Below are positions 31,435-40,398 of a DNA stretch of 64,000 nucleotides, in pieces. Source of the stretch: Paenibacillus humicus NBRC 102415 (GTDB lineage: Bacteria > Bacillota > Bacilli > Paenibacillales > Paenibacillaceae). Where the stretch lies: the NCBI RefSeq assembly GCF_004000905.1, contig NZ_BIMD01000003.1, forward strand, positions 62,001 through 126,000, given 5' to 3'. Under the pieces are notes generated by a model. That model was not told the DNA's origin. It worked only from the letters and a program-made list of their open reading frames with translations, and did not search any database. Position numbers and translations under genes: made by a program. Numbering within the stretch: position 1 is the stretch's first letter; the number at the start of each line of letters is the position of its first letter.

Positions 31435-34095
31435 CTACTTCGCCTCGTACCAGTTGGCTCCGAAGCTGACTTCGGCCTTCAGCGGCACATTCAGCTCCAA
31501 GGCGCTCTCCATCACTTCCGGAACGAGCTTTTTCATCGTCTCCAGCTCCTCCGGCGGCACTTCGAACACCAATTCATCGTGCACCTGCAGAAGCATGCGG
31601 CTCTTCAAGCCGTCGGTCCGGAGCCGCTCCTGCATTTTCACCATCGCCAGCTTGATGATGTCGGCCGCCGTTCCCTGGATCGGCGTGTTCATCGCGGTCC
31701 GCTCGGCGAACGAGCGAAGGTTGAAGTTCGACGCCTTGATCTCCGGCAAATAGCGGCGGCGCTCCAGCAGCGTCTTCACATAACCGTCCTTGCGCGCCTC
31801 CAGGACGATATCGTCCATGTATTTGCGCACGCCCTTGAACGCCTCGAAGTACTGCTCGATGAACCGCGACGCTTCCTTGCGGGTGATGTTCAGGTTCTGG
31901 GACAAGCCGAAGTCGCTGATTCCGTACACGATGCCGAAGTTGACCGCCTTCGCCGAGCGCCGCATGTTGGAATCCACCTCGGACTCCTGCACGCCGAATA
32001 CGTCCATGGCCGTCTTCGTATGGATGTCCATGTCATGCGTAAAGGCCTCGGTCAGCCCTTCGTCGCCCGATATATGGGCCAGCACTCGAAGCTCGATCTG
32101 CGAGTAGTCGGCCGCCAGAATGCTCCAGCCCGGCTCGGAAGGCACGAACGCCTTGCGGATCTTGCGTCCCTCCTCCAGGCGGATCGGGATATTCTGCAGG
32201 TTCGGGAACTGGCTGCTCAGCCGGCCCGTAGCCGCGATCGTCTGCCGGTAGTACGTATGGATCCTGCCGCTGTCCTCGCGGATTTCCTTGAGCAGGCCCT
32301 CCACGTAGGTGGACTGCAGCTTGTGGAGCTGGCGGAAATGCAGGATGAGCGGAATGATTTCATGGTAGGGCTCCAGCTTCTCCAGCACATCGGCGTCCGT
32401 GGAATAGCCGGTCTTGGTCTTCTTCATGACGGGAAGTCCCAGACGGTCGAACAGAATCTCCCCAAGCTGCTTCGGAGAGTTGATGTTGAATTCCGTGCCC
32501 GCCAGGCGGTAAATCTCGGCCATGTCGGCGGTGATGCCCTTCTCGAGCTCCCGGCCCAGCTCGCGGATCGCGCCGGCATCCGCGCAGATGCCGAGCTTCT
32601 CCATGTCCGCCAGCACGCCGGACAGCGGCTGCTCCAGCTCGAAGTAGAGACGGTTCATGCCGCTCTGCTCCAGCTTCTCGCGCTGCAGCGGCGCAAGCGA
32701 GCGCACGGCTTCGGCCTTCGCTGCCAGGTGGGCGTACAGCGTCTCCTTGTCCGGCACCTTGAACTTGGCGCCTTTGCCGTAGACCGACTCGTCCGAAGGG
32801 ACGGATGGAAGGCCGCTGCGGGCGGCGATGCCGGTGACGCTCTGGTCGGTATCCGTCGGGTCGAGCAGGTAGGCGGCCAGCACGATGTCGAAGCCGGCTC
32901 CCTGCAGATGGACGCCGATCCGGTTCAGGACGAGCTCCGCACGATGCAGATCGCAGCCGGTCTTGGGCCGGGACGGATCGGCCAGCCAGCTTTTGAACCC
33001 GTCCGCGTCCGCGCTCGAGAGCCATTCCGCATCCATGACGAACACCTGGTCCTCCACGGCATAAGCCGCTCCGAGAATATCGGCATGATGGGGGTTGTCC
33101 CCGTGCGATTCCAGGAAAAAGCCTCCGGATTCATCCAGCGCGGCTTCCAGCGCCGACCTGGCTTCCGTATCCCCGATCTCGACCGGAACGACGGCCAGTT
33201 CCCGGCTCGGAGCCGCATCCGCCGCTCCCCCTCCGGCCGACAGGTCGAGCCTCTCCATCAGCGAGCGGAATTCCAGCCGGCCGAACACATCGGCCAGTAC
33301 GGAAGGCTCGAAGCCGCTATAAGAAAACTCCGCCGTTCCTTCCTCGAGAGGAACCTCCCGGAAGATCGTCGCCAGCTGCTTGCTCATGAGCGCGGCTTCC
33401 CGATTCTCTTCCACCCGCTCCTTGAGCTTGCCCTTCAGCTCGCCGGAATGCTCCAGCACGCCTTCGACGGTGCCGTATTCATGCAGAAGCTTGAGCGCGG
33501 TCTTCTCCCCGACTCCCGGAATGCCCGGAATGTTGTCGGACGTATCGCCCATCAAGCCCTTGAGGTCGATGATCTGGCTCGGTACGAGGCCGTAGCGCTC
33601 CTTGACGGCGGCGGGATCGTAGAGCTCCGTCTCGCTGACGCCCTTGCGCGTCACGGCGATCGTCACCTGCTCGGAGGCCAGCTGGAGCATGTCCTTGTCT
33701 CCGGACACGACGATTGTCTTGACCCCCTTCTCGTCCGCCAGACGGGTCATCGTCCCGATGATGTCATCCGCTTCGTATCCGCTCAGCTCGAACTGCTTGA
33801 TGCCGAACGCGGCCACGACCTCCTTGATCAGCGGGAACTGCTCCGACAGCTCGGATGGCGTCTTCTGGCGGGTTCCCTTGTACTCCGCGAAGCTCTCGGT
33901 GCGGAACGTCACCTTGCCGGCGTCGAAGGCGACGAGCACATGCGTCGGCTTCTCCTCCTCAAGAACCTTGAGCAGCATCGTCGTGAAGCCGTATACGGCG
34001 TTCGTATGTAATCCCGCTGCGTTCGTCAGCGGCGGCATGGCGTAGAAAGCCCGGTTGGCAATACTGTTGCCGTCGATCAATATCCACTTGTCCAT
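31435..34095 (-). CDS. polA: DNA polymerase I
   Basis: 886 aa from the ATG at 34095 (GAGGTG upstream; the frame stays open further upstream but without homology). Order of domains: 5'-nuclease (MDKWILIDGNSIANRAFYAM, SGYEADDIIG, GEKTALKLLHEYGT), a 3'-5' exonuclease-like domain (about 300-470) that lacks the usual catalytic acidic DxE pair, and family-A polymerase with motif A (ILAADYSQIELRVLAHISGD), motif B (RRSAKAVNFGIVYGIS) and motif C (QVHDELVFEVP). Loss of proofreading residues is usual in Bacillus-type PolA. Excision repair and Okazaki fragment processing. Confidence 0.97.
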   Translation of the reverse strand: MDKWILIDGNSIANRAFYAMPPLTNAAGLHTNAVYGFTTMLLKVLEEEKPTHVLVAFDAGKVTFRTESFAEYKGTRQKTPSELSEQFPLIKEVVAAFGIKQFELSGYEADDIIGTMTRLADEKGVKTIVVSGDKDMLQLASEQVTIAVTRKGVSETELYDPAAVKERYGLVPSQIIDLKGLMGDTSDNIPGIPGVGEKTALKLLHEYGTVEGVLEHSGELKGKLKERVEENREAALMSKQLATIFREVPLEEGTAEFSYSGFEPSVLADVFGRLEFRSLMERLDLSAGGGAADAAPSRELAVVPVEIGDTEARSALEAALDESGGFFLESHGDNPHHADILGAAYAVEDQVFVMDAEWLSSADADGFKSWLADPSRPKTGCDLHRAELVLNRIGVHLQGAGFDIVLAAYLLDPTDTDQSVTGIAARSGLPSVPSDESVYGKGAKFKVPDKETLYAHLAAKAEAVRSLAPLQREKLEQSGMNRLYFELEQPLSGVLADMEKLGICADAGAIRELGRELEKGITADMAEIYRLAGTEFNINSPKQLGEILFDRLGLPVMKKTKTGYSTDADVLEKLEPYHEIIPLILHFRQLHKLQSTYVEGLLKEIREDSGRIHTYYRQTIAATGRLSSQFPNLQNIPIRLEEGRKIRKAFVPSEPGWSILAADYSQIELRVLAHISGDEGLTEAFTHDMDIHTKTAMDVFGVQESEVDSNMRRSAKAVNFGIVYGISDFGLSQNLNITRKEASRFIEQYFEAFKGVRKYMDDIVLEARKDGYVKTLLERRRYLPEIKASNFNLRSFAERTAMNTPIQGTAADIIKLAMVKMQERLRTDGLKSRMLLQVHDELVFEVPPEELETMKKLVPEVMESALELNVPLKAEVSFGANWYEAK

Positions 34096-34298
34096 TGGGC
34101 ACCTCGTCCTGTTCATGGTTGCTTCCATCATACCATAAACGGCACTCCGATTCCCGGACGGGACTCTCCCGATTCGATCGGCTCGAACTTTTCGGAATCG
34201 GATTTCTATTCCTCGCTCTATGAAGCCTGAACAGCATCCAGCCTCTATCCGTCTCGGTTCAAAACCGTCAAAAGCGAGCGCCAAACCCATCCAGGACG

Positions 34299-34340
34299 AT
34301 AAAAAACAGCCCCGGGCTCGTCGATCCCGGGGCTGTTTGA
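34299..34340. terminator. bidirectional terminator between polA and ugpB
   Basis: AACAGCCCCGGG (34305-34316) and CCCGGGGCTGTT (34326-34337), 9-nt loop. On the minus strand it is followed by TTTTTT, so it ends the ugp operon before polA. Confidence 0.88.
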
Positions 34341-34361
34341 TTGTTCGGAAGCTTTCGCTCC

Positions 34362-35777
34362 TTATTTGGCTACCGTCTTGTTGTAGATGCCGATCTTCTC
34401 GGTAATCTGCTTCGCCGCATCGTCAAGCGCGGCCTTGACGTCCTTCTTGCCCGTGAACGCTTCCTCGATCGCGCCTTCCACCGTCTGGCGCGCTTCCGGG
34501 AAGACGCCCATGACGGCGCCTTGGCTGGCCGTGCCCGCCTTGGAGGCATGCAGCTGGTCTACAGCCGTCTGGAACTGCGGATACTTCGCCAGATTGTCCT
34601 TGACGATCTGCTCGTCGTACGCTTTCGTCGTAATCGGGAAGTAGCCGGTGTTGATGTGCCACTCTGCTTGTACAGCCGGCTCGGCCAAATACTTGATGAA
34701 CTCCCAGGCAGCCTTCTGCTCCTCGGCCGGCTTGTTGTTCAGAACCCACAGGCTTGCGCCGCCGACGACAACGCCGCCTTCGGTGGATGCATCCGGCTTC
34801 GGCAGGAAGGCCGTGCCGACTTCGAATTTGCCTGCGGCGCCGTCGACGATGCCGCGCAGCGAAGCCGTCGAATCCAGCGTCATGCCGATCTGGCCGGCCA
34901 GGAACGCTTTTTTCGTGTCGTCCGTCTTGCGTCCGAGATTCAGCGCGGACTTGTTGTCCACCATGCCCTTCCACCAGGTCAGCGTCTTGACGGCCGCTTC
35001 CTGGTTTACGAGCGATTCGGTAGCGGCGCTGTCGCGGCCGTTGCCGTTGTTGACGAGGTCCTTGCCTTGGTTTGCCAGCAGCTGCTCTACGAACCAGCCG
35101 TAGATGGCGAAGGAAGCTCCCGTCACGCCGCCGCCGGTCAGCTTCTTGGCCGCGTCGGCTACCTCCTGGTAAGTTGCAGGCGGCTTGTTCGGATCAAGTC
35201 CCGCTTTTGTGAACAGATCCTTGTTATAGTAAAGAATCGGGTTGGACGTATTGAATGGCATCGAGTACTGCTTGCCGTCGAACGTGTAATAGCTCCGGAT
35301 ATTCGGCTCCAGGGAGGACACGTCGTAGTTTTCCTCGTCGATGAACTGCTGCACCGGCGTCACGGCGCCGGAATCGATCATGAATCTCGACCCGATCTCA
35401 TACACCTGGATCAAGGACGGCCCGGACTTCGAATCCATCGAAGCCTTCAGCTTGTTCAGGCTCTCGTCATAGGTTCCTTGGAAGACGCCCTCCACCTTCA
35501 CATCGGGATGCGAGGCGTTGAAATCGCTGACCAGCTTGTCCGCAGCCTTGCCGAGCTCGCCGCTCATGGAATGCCACCAGACAACCTTGACCGGCTCCTT
35601 GGCAGGCTCCGTGGAAGCTCCGCCCGCATTCGCGGCGGCGTCCGTATTGGAAGCCGCGGCGGTTGGCGCCGGATCGGCGCTAGTTCCGCCGTTGCTCGGA
35701 TTCGATGCGCAGGCAGACAGAGGCAGCACGAGCATAGCCGCCACAGGCAGCGCCATTTTCCAATTGCGTTTGACCAT
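34362..35777 (-). CDS. ugpB: glycerol-3-phosphate ABC transporter substrate-binding lipoprotein
   Basis: 471 aa from the ATG at 35777 (GGGAGA upstream), giving a lipoprotein signal with LPLSAC (Cys23). Close motif agreement with E. coli UgpB: VVWWHSMSGELGKAADKLVS, FQGTYDESLNKLKA, LIQVYEIGSRFMIDSG, ILYYNKDLFTKAGLDP, GGASLWVLNNK and AEWHINTGYFPITTKAYDEQ. Binds sn-glycerol 3-phosphate or glycerophosphodiesters outside the membrane. Third gene of ugpA-ugpE-ugpB, facing a glycerophosphodiesterase gene and close to the pst operon. No ugpC ATPase is encoded here. Confidence 0.9.
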   Translation of the reverse strand: MVKRNWKMALPVAAMLVLPLSACASNPSNGGTSADPAPTAAASNTDAAANAGGASTEPAKEPVKVVWWHSMSGELGKAADKLVSDFNASHPDVKVEGVFQGTYDESLNKLKASMDSKSGPSLIQVYEIGSRFMIDSGAVTPVQQFIDEENYDVSSLEPNIRSYYTFDGKQYSMPFNTSNPILYYNKDLFTKAGLDPNKPPATYQEVADAAKKLTGGGVTGASFAIYGWFVEQLLANQGKDLVNNGNGRDSAATESLVNQEAAVKTLTWWKGMVDNKSALNLGRKTDDTKKAFLAGQIGMTLDSTASLRGIVDGAAGKFEVGTAFLPKPDASTEGGVVVGGASLWVLNNKPAEEQKAAWEFIKYLAEPAVQAEWHINTGYFPITTKAYDEQIVKDNLAKYPQFQTAVDQLHASKAGTASQGAVMGVFPEARQTVEGAIEEAFTGKKDVKAALDDAAKQITEKIGIYNKTVAK

Positions 35778-35857
35778 GGTTGGATTTCTCTCCCTTTGAA
35801 TCAATATTTGTATATATGGCAAGTCCCGAAGGACGAATACCCGTATGAGGACTGGAA

Positions 35858-36697
35858 TCAGCCCTTGACCGCTCCGGCTGTAATTCCCCGCACGAGCGGC
35901 TTGAGGCCCAGCGCCAGCAGCACGAGGGACGGCACCAGGACAAGCGCCACTCCGCAGAGCACCAGATTCCAGCTCGTCAGCTCCTCGAACTGGAGCATCG
36001 CGATTCCGATCTGAACCGTCCGCATGGCATCGCTGCTCGTGATGAGCAGCGGCCACAGGTACTGGTTCCAGCCGTTCAGGAATACATATACGGCCAGCGA
36101 TGCGGCAGCAGGCCCGGACAACGGCAGGACGACGGAGACGAAGTGGCGGAAATGCCCGCAGCCGTCGATGCGCGCCGCCTCGAACAGCTCGCGCGGCAGC
36201 TGCAGGAAAAACTGGCGGAGCAGGAACACGCCGAATGCCGAAGCCGCGAAGGGCACGATGAGCCCTTGGAACGAATCGAGCCATCCCCAGCTTTTGACCG
36301 TCAAATAATTCGGGATGATCGTCACTTCCCACGGAATCATCATCGTGCTGATGAACAGCGCGAACCAGAATCGGCTTCCCGAGAACCGGATGTAGACGAA
36401 TGCGTAGGCGGCCAGCGCCGCCGTCAGCACCTGAAGCACCATGATGGCGATCGCCAGAACAAAGCTGTTGACGATGAAGCCGAAGATCGGCACCGTTTCA
36501 ATCGCGTTTTTGAGCCCGCCGGTGTACAAGCCGGACGGAAGCAGCTTGGGCGGATACTGACCCGCTTCGGCCGGAGTCATGAAGCTCTGGGCAAGCAGAT
36601 ACAGCAGCGGTCCCAGCACGAACAGCGCCAGCAGGATGAGCGAGCCGTAAAGGCTGAACAGCCGGACCGGATGGCGCGAATGGCCGTATCCCCTCAC
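35858..36697 (-). CDS. ugpE: glycerol-3-phosphate ABC permease UgpE-like
   Basis: 279 aa from a GTG at 36697 that overlaps the ugpA stop; AAGGTG lies just upstream. Six membrane segments (first LFSLYGSLILLALFVLGPLL). The EAA loop is LFEAARIDGCGHFRHFVSVV followed by LPLSGPA. The line FISTMMIPWEVTIIPNYLTV is characteristic of UgpE/MalG proteins. Forms the channel with UgpA. The frame stays open upstream of the GTG, but that part is antisense-like GC-rich noise lying inside ugpA. Confidence 0.88.
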   Translation of the reverse strand: MRGYGHSRHPVRLFSLYGSLILLALFVLGPLLYLLAQSFMTPAEAGQYPPKLLPSGLYTGGLKNAIETVPIFGFIVNSFVLAIAIMVLQVLTAALAAYAFVYIRFSGSRFWFALFISTMMIPWEVTIIPNYLTVKSWGWLDSFQGLIVPFAASAFGVFLLRQFFLQLPRELFEAARIDGCGHFRHFVSVVLPLSGPAAASLAVYVFLNGWNQYLWPLLITSSDAMRTVQIGIAMLQFEELTSWNLVLCGVALVLVPSLVLLALGLKPLVRGITAGAVKG

Positions 36698-37653
36698 TGG
36701 TAATGCACCTTCTTTCCAAGTACGAGGAATTGAACCGCCGTCAGCAGGAGCATAAGGGCGAACAGGACGATCGCCAGAGCGCTCCCGGTGCCGAACTGGT
36801 AGTTGACGAAAGCTTCGCGATAGATGGAGTACACCAGCACATCCGTAGAGCCGGCAGGGCCGCCGCGGGTCAGGATGTTGACCTGGCCGAACGATTGGAA
36901 GGCGCTCATGATCGAGACGACCGCAAGAAAGAACAGCGTCGGCGACAGCAGCGGCAGCTTGATCGAGAAAAACGTTCTCCACATCGATGCGCCGTCGATC
37001 CGCGAGCTGTCCATGACATCGTTGTCGAGCCCTTGGATAGCGGCCAGCAGGAGGACGAACGGAAACCCGGAGTTCATCCATATCGTCATGAGCGAGACGG
37101 AACCGAGCGCTGCGGACGGATCGGTCAGCCACTGGATCGGCGCGATGCCGACCTGGCCCAGCAAGTAATTGAGCATGCCGAGAGTGGGATGATAGAGAAT
37201 CATCCACAGGATGGATGCCGTGCCGACAGAGAGGGCGAGCGGAACCGAGAAGACGAAGCGGAAAAGCTTGCTGCCCCTGCCCGCGGCATGGACGAGGCTT
37301 GCGCACAGCAAGCCGAGAGCAAGCCCGGCCGGCACGGTGAGCAGCGTGAACTTGACGGTAATCCAGAGGCTGTTCCAGAATGCGGACGATTCCATCATCC
37401 GCGAATAATTGTCCCAGCCCGCATAAGCGGCGACCCTGCCGCGGGGATCGGTAAGCTGAAAGCTCAGATAGACCGAGCGGGCCATCGGATAAAAGAGAAA
37501 CAAGGTGAATACGGCCAGGCTCGGCGCCAGAAACAAGTAACCGAGCAGCTGCTCCCGCATCCGCCTCAGTCTGGCTGCGGCGATCGGGGTACCAGCCTCG
37601 GAGACCGGGGACAAGACCGGTTCAGGCTTGTCCTTATAGAGGGATGAGTCCAT
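36694..37653 (-). CDS. ugpA: glycerol-3-phosphate ABC permease UgpA-like
   Basis: 319 aa from the ATG at 37653 (MDSSLYKDKPEPVLSPVSEA); an ATG at 37713 is also in frame. A cytoplasmic tail of about 38 residues precedes six membrane segments (LLGYLFLAPSLAVFTLFLFY). EAA loop MDSSRIDGASMWRTFFSIKL then PLLSPT. NILTRGGPAGSTDVLVYSIY is a typical MalF/UgpA line. First gene of the ugp operon, behind PhoP-box-like repeats at 37728-37755. Confidence 0.88.
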   Translation of the reverse strand: MDSSLYKDKPEPVLSPVSEAGTPIAAARLRRMREQLLGYLFLAPSLAVFTLFLFYPMARSVYLSFQLTDPRGRVAAYAGWDNYSRMMESSAFWNSLWITVKFTLLTVPAGLALGLLCASLVHAAGRGSKLFRFVFSVPLALSVGTASILWMILYHPTLGMLNYLLGQVGIAPIQWLTDPSAALGSVSLMTIWMNSGFPFVLLLAAIQGLDNDVMDSSRIDGASMWRTFFSIKLPLLSPTLFFLAVVSIMSAFQSFGQVNILTRGGPAGSTDVLVYSIYREAFVNYQFGTGSALAIVLFALMLLLTAVQFLVLGKKVHYQ

Positions 37654-37727
37654 GGGTGATTGCCACCGCCCTTTCAAGAGATTGCATGGCCGGAGTCGGC
37701 TTGGCAACTCCAACGATAACGCCCTTT

Positions 37728-37755
37728 TGTAACCCCTATGTCAGCAATTTATTAA
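37728..37755 (-). promoter_or_regulatory. PhoP-box-like direct repeats upstream of ugpA
   Basis: On the minus strand TTAATA, CTGACA and GTTACA occur with exact 11-bp phasing (plus-strand starts 37750, 37739, 37728). The Bacillus PhoP box is a series of TT(A/T/C)ACA units 11 bp apart. The units match 5, 4 and 5 of 6 bases, so single units are weak; the phasing and the phosphate-related target are the evidence. Confidence 0.5.
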
Positions 37756-37831
37756 GATTAGGAAAGGCCATAACGCTTGCCTGATGGCAGGCATCTCTTT
37801 CTAAAGATTTCTTTAGATTTCAAATCCATGG

Positions 37832-37860
37832 GAGACAGGCTTTCAGAGACGGCATATAAT
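37832..37860 (+). promoter_or_regulatory. promoter candidate for glycerophosphodiesterase gene
   Basis: TATAAT at 37855-37860 with GAGACA (4 of 6 to TTGACA) 17 bp upstream at 37832-37837. A good -10 with a weak -35 would fit an activated promoter. The start codon is at 37928. Confidence 0.5.
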
Positions 37861-37927
37861 GATGGCGAACGGGATCGCCGAAAGCGGCTTCTGCCGGAAC
37901 GGAGCCACACTGGGAGGGAACAAGAGG

Positions 37928-38686
37928 ATGACAGGAGAAATCGAGCTGGACGGAAATGCAGGCAGCCCGATCGTGATCGGGCATAGAGGCGCAGCCGGGG
38001 AGGCGCCCGAGAACACGCTGGCGAGCTTCAGGCTTGCGGCCGAGCAGGGAAGCCATATGGTGGAGCTGGACATTCACTTGTCGGAGGACGGCAAGCTCAT
38101 CGTCTGCCATGACGATACGCTCGACCGAACGACGGACCGCACCGGAGCGATCCGCTCGCTGCATTCGGACGCCATCCGCGGGGCGGACGCCGGGAGCTGG
38201 TTCTCGCCTTCGTTTGCCGGGGAAAGGGTGCCGTTTCTGGAGGAAGTCTACGACCTCCTTCCGCCGCACATCGAAATCAACGTTGAAGTCAAGGATGCCG
38301 GAGGCGCGCTGCTCGACGAAGTCCTGCTGGACTACCTCCGCGGCGGCAATCGCCTGGAACGCACCGTCGTGTCCTCCTTCGACCACAAGCTGCTGCTCAG
38401 GCTGAAACAGGCGGAGCCGGAGCTCCGCATCGGACTGCTGTATGCCGCCGATCTCATCCATCATGCCTCCTATGCGGCTCTGCTGGAGACGGAGGTATGG
38501 TCGCTCCATCCGCATCACGGCCTCATCGGAGCCAAGGATGCCGGGGATGCCATCGCCGCAGGGCTCCGCATCTATCCTTACACGGCCAATCATCCTGCCG
38601 AGTGGGACCGGCTAGTCTCCGTCGGAGTGACGGGCATCATCACCGATTATCCAGGCCGATTGAAGGAGCATCTGAGCAGCCGTTGA
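37928..38686 (+). CDS. glycerophosphodiester phosphodiesterase
   Basis: 252 aa from the ATG at 37928, behind GGGAGG; cytoplasmic (no signal peptide), as for UgpQ-type enzymes. GDPD motifs: VIGHRGAAGEAPENTLASF (catalytic His and metal Glu), MVELDIHLSEDGKLIVCHDD (metal Glu/Asp and second His), EINVEVKD, and the C-terminal GVTGIITDYPG. Hydrolyses glycerophosphodiesters to sn-glycerol 3-phosphate and an alcohol. It is divergent from ugpAEB, which imports its substrates: a functional pair like E. coli ugpBAECQ. Confidence 0.93.
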   Translation: MTGEIELDGNAGSPIVIGHRGAAGEAPENTLASFRLAAEQGSHMVELDIHLSEDGKLIVCHDDTLDRTTDRTGAIRSLHSDAIRGADAGSWFSPSFAGERVPFLEEVYDLLPPHIEINVEVKDAGGALLDEVLLDYLRGGNRLERTVVSSFDHKLLLRLKQAEPELRIGLLYAADLIHHASYAALLETEVWSLHPHHGLIGAKDAGDAIAAGLRIYPYTANHPAEWDRLVSVGVTGIITDYPGRLKEHLSSR

Positions 38687-38702
38687 AGCCATGCGCAAAG
38701 CA

Positions 38703-38740
38703 AACAGCCTGCACGATTGTGCAGGCTGTTCTTTGTTTTT
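38703..38740 (+). terminator. terminator of glycerophosphodiesterase gene
   Basis: AACAGCCTGCAC (38703-38714) and GTGCAGGCTGTT (38719-38730), loop GATT, then CTTTGTTTTT. Confidence 0.9.
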
Positions 38741-38744
38741 ATTC

Positions 38745-38861
38745 GAGCGTCCCGCTCGTTGACATGCTGGATGGCTTCCTCGATGTCTCTATAAGTCAGT
38801 ATCTGGAGAATCGGATCGAAATCTCCTCCTGCATGATGTTCATGGCCGCGTTCACGTTTTT
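38745..38861 (-). pseudogene. aldehyde dehydrogenase fragment
   Basis: On the minus strand KNVNAAMNIMQEE, then after a one-base shift FDPILQILTYRDIEEAIQHV NERDA. This matches the QEE-IFGP-ILPILTY segment conserved near the C-terminal part of aldehyde dehydrogenases, where the active enzymes have EEIFGP. Only about 38 codons remain, with one frameshift, squeezed between two terminators. A relic of a lost gene. Confidence 0.6.
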
Positions 38862-38888
38862 GAGAACCGGTAGAAAAGAACATAACAA

Positions 38889-38914
38889 AGCCCCCCGCAT
38901 GAAAGCGGGGGGCT
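38889..38914 (-). terminator. terminator of pst-phoU operon
   Basis: AGCCCCCCGC (38889-38898) and GCGGGGGGCT (38905-38914), loop ATGAAA, with TTTGTT following on the minus strand, 8 bp after the phoU stop. Confidence 0.85.
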
Positions 38915-38921
38915 CGGGACA

Positions 38922-39581
38922 TCATACGTTCAAATCCGGGCGCTTGCCCGTAACGAGGTAAGTGACGCTCTCGCCGATGTTCGTCGCATGGTCGGCGATC
39001 CGTTCGATATAGCGGCCGACAAAGCTGAGCAGCATCGCTTGGTTGATCGTACGGGGATTCTCGACCATGATCGTGAACATCTCCCGGATGATCTGCGAAT
39101 AGAGGGCATCGACGATGTCGTCGTCCTTCGCCATCTTGTAGGCCAGATCCACATTCTCCTGCACGTAGGACTGGATGGATTCGAAAATCATCGTCTGCAC
39201 GGTCTCCGCCATGCGCGGCAGGTCGATCAGCGGCTTGATCAGCTCTTGGCCGTCCAGTCGCATGACGACCTTGGCGATGTCGACGGACAGATCGCCCATA
39301 CGCTCCAGGTCTCCCGAGATCCGGAACGCCACGAGAATGCGGCGCAGGTCCTTGGCGACCGGCTGCTGCGTCGCGATCAGCTTGGAGCCGAGCTCGGTGA
39401 TCTTCTCCTCCAGGCGGTTCAGCTCCGGATCCTCCTGGATGATCTGAGCCGCTTCCTTGGCATTGATATGGATGAGGGAATGCATGGATTTGGTCAGCGC
39501 CGATTCGACATGGTCTCCCATTTCGACCAGCATGGCCTTCAATTGATCCAGTCCTTCGTCAAGCTCCTTGCGTTTGATCAC
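38922..39581 (-). CDS. phoU: phosphate signalling protein PhoU
   Basis: 219 aa, two PhoU three-helix repeats (LDQLKAMLVEMGDHVESALT and RMAETVQTMIFESIQSYVQE) each followed by the E/D-rich metal-binding signature (LERMGDLSVDIAKVV, YIERIADHATNIGESV). Last gene of pstS-C-A-B-B-phoU. Links Pst transport activity to PhoR signalling and limits phosphate uptake. Confidence 0.95.
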   Translation of the reverse strand: MIKRKELDEGLDQLKAMLVEMGDHVESALTKSMHSLIHINAKEAAQIIQEDPELNRLEEKITELGSKLIATQQPVAKDLRRILVAFRISGDLERMGDLSVDIAKVVMRLDGQELIKPLIDLPRMAETVQTMIFESIQSYVQENVDLAYKMAKDDDIVDALYSQIIREMFTIMVENPRTINQAMLLSFVGRYIERIADHATNIGESVTYLVTGKRPDLNV

Positions 39582-39611
39582 GTTCTCTCTCTCCCTCTCC
39601 CGGCTTCAGCC

Positions 39612-40367
39612 TTAACCGAATCGCCCTGTAATATAGTCTTCCGTCCGCGCATCCGTAGGATTGGAGAACAGCTTCTCCGTCTCTTCCGCTTCCACGAGCT
39701 CTCCATTGAGGAAGAATACCGTGCGGTCGGAAACCCTGGCCGCCTGATGCATGTTGTGCGTCACCATGACGATCGTATACTCTTTCTTGAGCTCGCGGAC
39801 GAGCTCCTCGATCTTGAGCGTCGAGATCGGGTCCAGAGCGGACGTAGCCTCGTCCATGAGCAGCACCTCAGGCTCCACGGCCAGAGCGCGCGCGATGCAC
39901 AGCCGCTGCTGCTGTCCGCCCGAGAGGCTCAGCGCGGACTTGCCGAGCAGATCCTTCACTTCCTCCCACAGCGAGGCGCCGCGCAAGCTGCGCTCGACGA
40001 TATCGTTCAGGCGGGATTTGTCCCGGATGCCATGCAGGCGCGGACCATAGGCGACATTGTCGAAGATCGACTTGGGAAAAGGATTGGGCTGCTGGAACAC
40101 CATGCCGACACGCTTGCGGAGCACTTCCACGTCGGTGTCCGCGCCGTAGATATCCTGTCCGTCCAGCTTGACGCTGCCGCCGATCTGAACGCCGGGCACG
40201 AGGTCGTTCATCCGGTTCAGCGTGCGGAGGAAGGTGGATTTGCCGCAGCCGGACGGTCCGATGAAGGCCGTCACGGTTTTTTCGGGAATGCCGAGATTGA
40301 TCTCCTTCAGGGCGTGAAAGTCTCCATAATGCAAATTAAGACGGTCGATCTCCATTACCTGGTTCAT
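39612..40367 (-). CDS. pstB: phosphate ABC transporter ATP-binding protein, copy 2
   Basis: 251 aa from the ATG at 40367 (AGGGGACAC upstream). Walker [11 protein letters not shown]-loop [15 protein letters not shown], signature [15 protein letters not shown], Walker [14 protein letters not shown]. The line [11 protein letters not shown] is specific to PstB. The second of two adjacent pstB genes, like pstBA and pstBB of Bacillus; note DEATSALDP here against DEPASALDP in the other copy. Confidence 0.95.
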   Translation of the reverse strand: MNQVMEIDRLNLHYGDFHALKEINLGIPEKTVTAFIGPSGCGKSTFLRTLNRMNDLVPGVQIGGSVKLDGQDIYGADTDVEVLRKRVGMVFQQPNPFPKSIFDNVAYGPRLHGIRDKSRLNDIVERSLRGASLWEEVKDLLGKSALSLSGGQQQRLCIARALAVEPEVLLMDEATSALDPISTLKIEELVRELKKEYTIVMVTHNMHQAARVSDRTVFFLNGELVEAEETEKLFSNPTDARTEDYITGRFG

Positions 40368-40398
40368 AGTGTCCCCTGCTCCCATTCGTCTTGGAATC

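Noticed and set aside
30424-34011. A 1195-codon open frame on the plus strand
   Set aside because: It lies antisense to mutM and polA, whose motifs are complete. The frame is an Arg/Leu/His-rich shadow of GC-rich codon usage.
31435-34095. Proofreading-competent PolA
   Set aside because: The 3'-5' exonuclease-like domain lacks the catalytic acidic residues, as is normal for Bacillus-type enzymes, so it is not a notable loss.
35778-36332. N-terminal extension of the ugpB frame by 185 codons
   Set aside because: It lies inside ugpE. The lipoprotein signal starting at 35777 marks the real start.
37801-37830. PhoP box for the glycerophosphodiesterase gene
   Set aside because: The TTTCTAAAGA-type repeats here have a 10-bp period and do not match TT(A/T)ACA; too weak to call.
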